From the NCBI GenBank assembly GCA_030377945.1, contig JAUCGD010000094.1, positions 1 to 11,526 on the forward strand: a stretch of 11,526 nucleotides of DNA, written 5' to 3'. Made by a program: the position numbers and the translations under genes. Shown here in pieces: positions 7,263 through 11,526 of the stretch (its first letter is position 1; the number at the start of each line of letters is the position of its first letter). The notes under the pieces are model-generated. The model saw only the letters and a program-made list of their open reading frames with translations, ran no database searches and was not told the origin of the DNA. The stretch is from Desulfobacterales bacterium HSG17 (lineage in GTDB: Bacteria > Desulfobacterota > Desulfobacteria > Desulfobacterales > Desulfococcaceae).

Positions 7263-8837
7263 TCAGAAAGGGAATCCCTTGTCATCAGAAATCCCATCTT
7301 GAACAAAGGAATCTTTGGCAGCATATTTTACAGCCTGTTTATGTACAGGATTTGCCGTAATAAAAATTGCTTTAGGATGCGTTGGGCAGGCATGTTCACA
7401 AGCCCCGCATCCAATGCAAAAATCCTTGTTGATTTTCGGGAACAGTACACGATCTTTTTGAACCGGTGAAATTGCATTTGCAGGACAGGCTTCACCGCAG
7501 GCTCCGCAATGTTTCTTTTTAACATGAACAATACATTTTTTTTTATTCAAGGAGACTGTACCGATCTGAACCTGTTTTTTTTCGTCAGGCAAAAGCCTTG
7601 ATATGGCACCTGTTGGACACACAATTCCGCAGGCATTGCAGCTAAAATCGCAATGACCTTTGCGAAAATTCATCTTTGGCTGCATTAAACCAGAAATTCC
7701 GTAATCTGCAAGACTTGGTGTGATTACATTTGTGGGACACACGCTTACGCACAAATGACATGATGTGCAGGTTTTTGTAAAATGCTTAATACTCAGTGAG
7801 CCCGGAGGAGTAATGGGCATGTCTTTTCCAGACGCTCCCCTGGCCCATATCAGACTAACAGGTGAATAGTCTGCTAATGCAGTACCAATGCCAGCCACAG
7901 CACTTAACAGAAATATCCGTCTTGCTTGAGCATGATTGCTTCTGCACGCCGGTCTATACACCGGCATTTGAAATAAGTATTTCACAGCCGATTCATAGCA
8001 CACATCAAGACAGTTAAAACAGGCAATACAACGAGAGTTATCAATGGTTTTATTTTTAATATCAAGACAACCGGCTTTGCACACATGTTCACATAATCTG
8101 CATGATTTGCACTTTTGATCTTCTATGGAAAAATTAAAAAAAGAAACACGGGAAATAAGCCCCAAAACTGCTCCCACAGGGCAGACCATATTGCAATACA
8201 GACGACCTCGAAAGATTGAAAACAGAAAGACTATGCACAGAGAAATGATCGTAAAAATAAGGATGGAAATTGGAATCTCATGCAGTTTCCTGATGTGCAG
8301 GATATATATGTCAAACATTTCAAACAGGTTGACAAAAATATTATTGACAAAAAGTGCAGCAGACTTAAACAAATGTGCGCTGAATTTTCCAAAAAGACTG
8401 TAAGGGTCCAGGATGTTAACAATGCTTAACGATCCAAATATAACAGAAACAATAATAATGCCCAGCAAAGAATATTGAACCGCAGATGAAGATGTCTGAA
8501 AAGCATGTTTTTTTTTGACTCCTGCCTTACGGGAAATAAAGATAAACAAATCCTGGAGCATTCCCAGAGGGCAGAGAAAAGAGCAGTAAACCCGGCCAAA
8601 GACAAGGTTCAATAAAAGGATGAGAAAGAATGAAAAACTTAAAATACCTGCCGGATTTATGAAAAACCGTATCAAAGAAGGGACAAACTGAAAGCTTAAC
8701 AAAGTTTGAGACAATAATCCTGATATTTTCTCATCTCCAAGAAATACCAGGAAAAACAGGAACAGCATGATGCAGGAAATCAGGATACGGATTATTCTGA
8801 AACCTGGCAGATTTGCCATGACCGGCCTGTTCATCAT
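7263..8837 (-). CDS. NapH-NapG-like fusion: polytopic membrane ferredoxin with six predicted [4Fe-4S] sites
   Basis: Predicted membrane electron-transfer protein of 524 aa. The N-terminal half resembles NapH: helices at about 13-34, 60-82, 120-141 and 188-208, two CxxxCP motifs (Cys85/Cys89 and Cys215/Cys219), then two ferredoxin sites (Cys243/246/249/253 and Cys270/273/276/280). At 304-327 there is an ARRIFLLSA stretch followed by a hydrophobic run, which looks like an internal twin-arginine signal. The C-terminal half resembles NapG with four more clusters (first cysteines at 357, 396, 435, 474). In NapGH, NapH oxidises quinol and hands electrons to Tat-exported NapG; here both would be one chain. 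The gene overlaps the DUF362 gene by ATGA at 8837-8834, with no clear ribosome-binding site, so it is translationally coupled; ATG at 8819 is an alternative start. No catalytic subunit is in the window, so nap symbols are not given. Confidence 0.88.
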   Translation of the reverse strand: MMNRPVMANLPGFRIIRILISCIMLFLFFLVFLGDEKISGLLSQTLLSFQFVPSLIRFFINPAGILSFSFFLILLLNLVFGRVYCSFLCPLGMLQDLFIFISRKAGVKKKHAFQTSSSAVQYSLLGIIIVSVIFGSLSIVNILDPYSLFGKFSAHLFKSAALFVNNIFVNLFEMFDIYILHIRKLHEIPISILIFTIISLCIVFLFSIFRGRLYCNMVCPVGAVLGLISRVSFFNFSIEDQKCKSCRLCEHVCKAGCLDIKNKTIDNSRCIACFNCLDVCYESAVKYLFQMPVYRPACRSNHAQARRIFLLSAVAGIGTALADYSPVSLIWARGASGKDMPITPPGSLSIKHFTKTCTSCHLCVSVCPTNVITPSLADYGISGLMQPKMNFRKGHCDFSCNACGIVCPTGAISRLLPDEKKQVQIGTVSLNKKKCIVHVKKKHCGACGEACPANAISPVQKDRVLFPKINKDFCIGCGACEHACPTHPKAIFITANPVHKQAVKYAAKDSFVQDGISDDKGFPF

Positions 8838-9784
8838 GAAAAAACATGCTTTGTAATTTTCAGTTCATTGAGATTCATATTACCAATGCCAAGTTGATGT
8901 GCATGGGTAATATATTGAATATTGTCCGGGTCCTTTCCATAAATTTTGGCTGCGGCTGCATCAATTGCAACAATATCTTCGGAAATGAGCAAGGTTTTCT
9001 TAAAAGCAACATCTTTTGGACTTCTTCCCTGGGGACCGCGTTTCATTAAGACCCGGTATGCATCCACAATATTCAAATCAGGTTTCCTGAAAACACAAAA
9101 ATCCGCAATGCACTGATCCAGCCCCAGGCTATGATATTCCATCCTGTCCCAGACTGCACCCATAAGGTTTTTCATGGCAGAGGTAAGATAGGTATAGCGG
9201 TGATTTTTCAAAATAGGCACATTGATAAATACATCGGATTCAAGCACAAGTTCATGAACTTTTGTGGAATTCAGGAGTTTTGCTCCGGGAATGTCCTTTT
9301 TATGATAATATTTTTCATCATCACCAGGCACAACCATAGCTCCGGCCCCTTTTGCTGCATGTTCAATACCGCTGTTTTCATAGCATTTATGTGCAATGCC
9401 ATAGGAACTTGAGGCAACATTGTCAAAAACATAAACCTTTTTTGCACCTGCATGAAAGCAATGCTCAACAATAGTTTTTACCAGATGCGGATTGGTTGTT
9501 GCACCGATTTCCGGGGTTTTGTTAAATCCGATATTGGGTTTTACAACAACAGTCTGATTCTTATTAACATAGCGTTTCATGCCTCCCATCATTTCAATGG
9601 CTTTATTGAACATGATGTCAGGTTCGCTGTTTTTCACAGCCACGAGATCCGGGATTTTAGCTGCTGCTTCACCTGCAAATAACTGCCACGGATTACCGGC
9701 AAGAAACGAACCACCGACTGCAATCCCCATTGAAAGACTTTTTTTGATAAACTCGCGTCTTTCATTTTTCTCAGATATTTTCAT
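8834..9784 (-). CDS. DUF362 family protein with Tat signal
   Basis: Member of the DUF362 family, whose function is not established; members often sit beside ferredoxin genes. The N terminus carries a twin-arginine signal (ERREFIKKSL, Arg9-Arg10, then a hydrophobic stretch to about residue 30), so a folded, possibly cofactor-bearing protein should reach the periplasm. Family-typical motifs include VVKPNIGF (80-87), TNPHLV (98-102 region), NVPILKNH (188-195) and SAMKNLMGA (202-210). Its few cysteines (109, 134, 225, 230) are scattered and form no ferredoxin motif, so electrons would have to come from its neighbour. AAGGAG lies 6 bases before the ATG, directly at the stop codon of the preceding gene, and its end overlaps the NapH-NapG-like gene by 4 bases. 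It is thus the middle gene of a tight three-gene operon. Confidence 0.88.
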   Translation of the reverse strand: MKISEKNERREFIKKSLSMGIAVGGSFLAGNPWQLFAGEAAAKIPDLVAVKNSEPDIMFNKAIEMMGGMKRYVNKNQTVVVKPNIGFNKTPEIGATTNPHLVKTIVEHCFHAGAKKVYVFDNVASSSYGIAHKCYENSGIEHAAKGAGAMVVPGDDEKYYHKKDIPGAKLLNSTKVHELVLESDVFINVPILKNHRYTYLTSAMKNLMGAVWDRMEYHSLGLDQCIADFCVFRKPDLNIVDAYRVLMKRGPQGRSPKDVAFKKTLLISEDIVAIDAAAAKIYGKDPDNIQYITHAHQLGIGNMNLNELKITKHVFS

Positions 9785-9795
9785 CTGATTCTCCT

Positions 9796-11127
9796 TTAAT
9801 AGCTGTTTACCTTAAACACTTCTCCGCTTCTTCCTGAAGTGATATACATGAACTTATCCTCAAATCCTTTTCCTGCAAAAGCAATGGTCTGATTACCCGG
9901 CAGGTTTTTGTATTTAACCGCCTTCTGCTGACCATTTTTTCCAACTTTTATAATAACACCGGAGCCATGATTGGAAATAAAGACATTATTATTGCTGTCA
10001 ACTGCAATATATTCGGGCCTGTAAAATTGTGTTTGATATACAATTGAAAAATCACCTGCTGTGTTGTCAGGCTGCACAGAAACTTTTACAACCTTGCCTC
10101 CGTAGCTGTCGCAGATGAACAGGTTTTTAAAATCGGAATCAAATTCTATACCTATTGCAGAGACAAGTTTAGTGGTCTCATTATCTCCGTCAATAAATAT
10201 TGATTTTTCAAGACCAGGTGTGTATCTGCAAACTTTATTGCCATATGCTGCATACATATTGCCGGAATTATCAAAGACTATACCGCATACTCCCCACCTT
10301 CCGGGAAAATTTTCCTGTATTACTGAAGATACGTTGCCTTCAGAAGTTATCTTCAATATTTTGTTTTCTGCTGCTGCATAAAGCTTATTGTCCGGGCCAT
10401 ACTCAAGATCAAAAAGATATGTTCCTCCTGTTCCCTGGGTGCCAAACCCTTTTGCCTCTTTTACAGTACAAAAATCAGAATATTCACCGTCAGGTTTTAC
10501 CTTTATAATATCCCTGCCGTTTACTGCAATAAACATATTGCCGAGATTATCAAAAGCTATGCCGTGAGGATTTCCACCAACATCTGAAAACAGTTCGGCT
10601 TTTTTGAAATCATGAATTTTTTCAAACTCAGATGCTTCTTTCTGGGTACTGGGGGTTTCATAAAAACCGGCACACACAATGGCCTTTGCTTCAGGAACCT
10701 TGATAAAATATATGGTTTTTTTTGCAGCTATTCCCTGTCCTGGTGTAACATACATATAACTTTTCCACCCTTTGTTGGATTTGCGGGCCATTTTGAGAAC
10801 ATCGGCAAACGGAGTTTCCCCGTCTGCATCCCTGAAATTTTTCATAGGAAAGTTGAGAAACCTGGGAATCGGATGTGCCAGCATTTTACCCTGTTCATCT
10901 TCGATGCAGAAAACATAACTGTCTTTCCATTTGTAAGATCCTTTTTTATCCATGATTTTTTTAGCAGCTTCCTTGATCCCGATTTCCTTTATCAGTTTTG
11001 CAGCATCTTCGCATTTTGAAATACATTCTTCTTTGGTGGCTTTTTTTTCAGCTATAACCATGTCAATTGAAGAAAAAAAGACAAACAATGTGATTACCGA
11101 ACATAGAATTGACTTGAACTGCTTCAT
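9796..11127 (-). CDS. Secreted Cache-domain plus NHL/SMP-30-like beta-propeller protein
   Basis: Periplasmic protein of 443 aa joining two extracytoplasmic modules. A signal peptide covers about 1-26 (basic start, hydrophobic core, cut near VIA-E). Residues about 35-158 match the single-Cache type 2 pattern: DSYVFCIEDEQGKMLAHP, then DADGETPF, WKSYMYV and a closing VCAGFYE. Such domains usually bind small organic ligands outside the membrane in receptors. Residues about 178-443 are repeated blades with the NHL/SMP-30 style FDNLGNMFIA, YGPDNKLYAA, FDNSGNMYAA and VDSNNNVFIS, about five to six blades. There is no further membrane helix and no signalling domain, so the Cache domain is detached from any output. 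AAGGAG lies 6 bases before the ATG. It is the first gene of the redox operon, with DUF362 starting 11 bases after it. Ligand-binding or scaffold role is inference. Confidence 0.85.
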   Translation of the reverse strand: MKQFKSILCSVITLFVFFSSIDMVIAEKKATKEECISKCEDAAKLIKEIGIKEAAKKIMDKKGSYKWKDSYVFCIEDEQGKMLAHPIPRFLNFPMKNFRDADGETPFADVLKMARKSNKGWKSYMYVTPGQGIAAKKTIYFIKVPEAKAIVCAGFYETPSTQKEASEFEKIHDFKKAELFSDVGGNPHGIAFDNLGNMFIAVNGRDIIKVKPDGEYSDFCTVKEAKGFGTQGTGGTYLFDLEYGPDNKLYAAAENKILKITSEGNVSSVIQENFPGRWGVCGIVFDNSGNMYAAYGNKVCRYTPGLEKSIFIDGDNETTKLVSAIGIEFDSDFKNLFICDSYGGKVVKVSVQPDNTAGDFSIVYQTQFYRPEYIAVDSNNNVFISNHGSGVIIKVGKNGQQKAVKYKNLPGNQTIAFAGKGFEDKFMYITSGRSGEVFKVNSY

Positions 11128-11164
11128 GCTATTCTCCTTTTTGTTATTAATGAAACCAAACTTT

Positions 11165-11195
11165 TACAATTATCAAAATAAAAGCAATAATTGTA
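11165..11195. repeat. Inverted repeat overlapping the redox-operon promoter (possible operator)
   Basis: TACAATTAT (11165-11173) and ATAATTGTA (11187-11195) are perfect 9-base inverted arms with a 13-base spacer. The pair spans the -10 element and the expected start of transcription of the redox operon, the usual place for a repressor operator. AT-richness makes chance occurrence fairly easy, so this is tentative. Confidence 0.4.
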
Positions 11196-11198
11196 CCA
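11190..11198 (-). promoter_or_regulatory. Extended -10 promoter of the redox operon
   Basis: On the minus strand the sequence TGGTACAAT (11198-11190) is a TGn-extended -10 element, with TACAAT matching the consensus at 5 of 6 positions. No good -35 hexamer sits 15-19 bases upstream, as is common for extended -10 promoters. Transcription would begin near 11183, about 56 bases before the Cache-propeller start codon. The -10 lies in one arm of an inverted repeat (11165-11195). Confidence 0.4.
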
Positions 11199-11223
11199 CA
11201 GTTGAGCTTCTCAGTTTTTCGTT

Positions 11224-11236
11224 TGTTCAAAGAACA
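11224..11236. promoter_or_regulatory. Palindrome TGTTC-AAA-GAACA upstream of promoter
   Basis: A perfect 5-base dyad with a 3-base centre, located around -47 relative to the proposed start of the redox operon, a distance suited to an activator site. Further TGTTC half-sites occur at 11262-11266 and 11284-11288. The binding protein is unknown. Confidence 0.3.
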
Positions 11237-11237
11237 T

Positions 11238-11345
11238 TCATGAAATAACAGCAGGAAAAAATGTTCGATAATGATACAGCAGGTGTTCATATTCGGACAG
11301 TGCATTTTGGGGCGGCTGAAATTTCCATTCTGTCACTGACGACAT
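11238..11345 (-). CDS. Possible 35-aa ORF, unrecognised
   Basis: An ATG at 11345 opens a 35-codon frame ending in TGA at 11240-11238, upstream of and in the same direction as the redox operon. The peptide starts MSSVTEWKFQPPQNALSEYE and ends in TFFPAVIS; its mixed, Trp- and Pro-containing composition looks more protein-like than a random AT-rich frame. There is no good ribosome-binding site (AATAAAGTC precedes the ATG) and an in-frame stop lies a few codons upstream. It may be a small protein, a leader peptide or a remnant of a decayed gene. I do not recognise it. Confidence 0.2.
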   Translation of the reverse strand: MSSVTEWKFQPPQNALSEYEHLLYHYRTFFPAVIS

Positions 11346-11407
11346 GACTTTATTATGTTATTTTTGTTATGCTATATTGAAATATTATTGTTTTCTTAAT
11401 TTGATTT

Positions 11408-11459
11408 GGGAAACAGTGTTTGCGAAAAAAATATAATTCGAAATACTGCCATGTTTCCC
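11408..11459. repeat. Imperfect long inverted repeat / hairpin
   Basis: GGGAAACA (11408-11415) pairs with TGTTTCCC (11452-11459). Inside it GTGTTT pairs with AAATAC (one G-T wobble) and CGAA pairs with TTCG, leaving a 10-base AT loop (11427-11436) and small bulges. About 18 pairs form over 52 bases. It could be a structured RNA, a regulatory site or the end of a small mobile element; there is no T-run after it on either strand to make it a standard terminator. A perfect TATAAT lies at 11432-11437 across the loop, but without a matching -35. Confidence 0.4.
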
Positions 11460-11526
11460 TGTTACGGCGTACGATATGAGGGTGTATATCAAGGTATCGC
11501 TATTTCCGTATTTGGAACCGCATATA

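Larger units (their letters stand above)
11128..11526. other. About 400 bases without a recognised gene
   Basis: This stretch holds the redox-operon ribosome-binding site (AAGGAG, 11139-11134), its probable promoter, the inverted repeats and the 35-codon ORF listed separately. Short frames remain open to the window edge on both strands: plus from ATG 11451 and ATG 11476, and minus from the edge to a TAA at 11385. None has a clear ribosome-binding site or a recognisable sequence. I see no tRNA, CRISPR or insertion sequence. Confidence 0.5.

Noticed and set aside
11385..11525. 46-codon minus-strand frame open to the right edge, possible gene end
   Set aside because: The sequence is not recognisable, and short open frames to the edge also exist on the plus strand (from 11451 and 11476), so none can be preferred.

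Overview
The window reads like a piece of a moderately AT-rich Gram-negative genome, most likely a sulfate-reducer-type Desulfobacterota (Desulfobacterales-like). This is an inference from protein style: sigma-54 regulation, a NapH/NapG-type multi-cluster ferredoxin, a Tat-exported DUF362 protein, and a LPGID-type HPt domain. No database was consulted. The first ~54 bases are homopolymer runs and look like a contig end.

Layout. (1) 1-1058, plus strand: the C-terminal part of a probable hybrid sensor kinase (HPt phosphotransfer domain), followed after 2 bases by an unrecognised 69-aa helical protein. (2) 7159-1110, minus strand: a four-gene operon with overlapping or nearly touching genes. In order of transcription they are an ABC ATPase (LolD/MacB-like), a large two-module FtsX/MacB-type permease, an NtrC-type sigma-54 response regulator and an NtrY-like histidine kinase. 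A sigma-70-like promoter (TTGATA-N17-TAAGAT) lies just upstream. (3) 11127-7263, minus strand: a three-gene operon for a periplasm-facing redox module. It encodes a secreted Cache plus beta-propeller protein, a Tat-signal DUF362 protein, and a polytopic NapH-NapG fusion with six predicted [4Fe-4S] clusters and a twin-arginine motif in its middle. (4) 11128-11526: no recognised gene. It holds an extended -10 promoter, several inverted repeats and one 35-codon ORF of doubtful status.

How the genes may work together. In the ABC operon, the kinase has two membrane helices with almost no extracytoplasmic loop, so it probably cannot bind a periplasmic ligand itself. The permease, with its large periplasmic domains, may act as the sensor or signal its activity to the kinase. 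The response regulator would then activate sigma-54 promoters; none is visible upstream of its own operon, so its targets are probably elsewhere. In the redox operon, the NapH part would take electrons from the quinol pool and pass them through the ferredoxin clusters to the NapG-like part. DUF362 and the Cache-propeller protein would be periplasmic partners. The substrate is unknown, and this operon is the best candidate here for an undescribed system.
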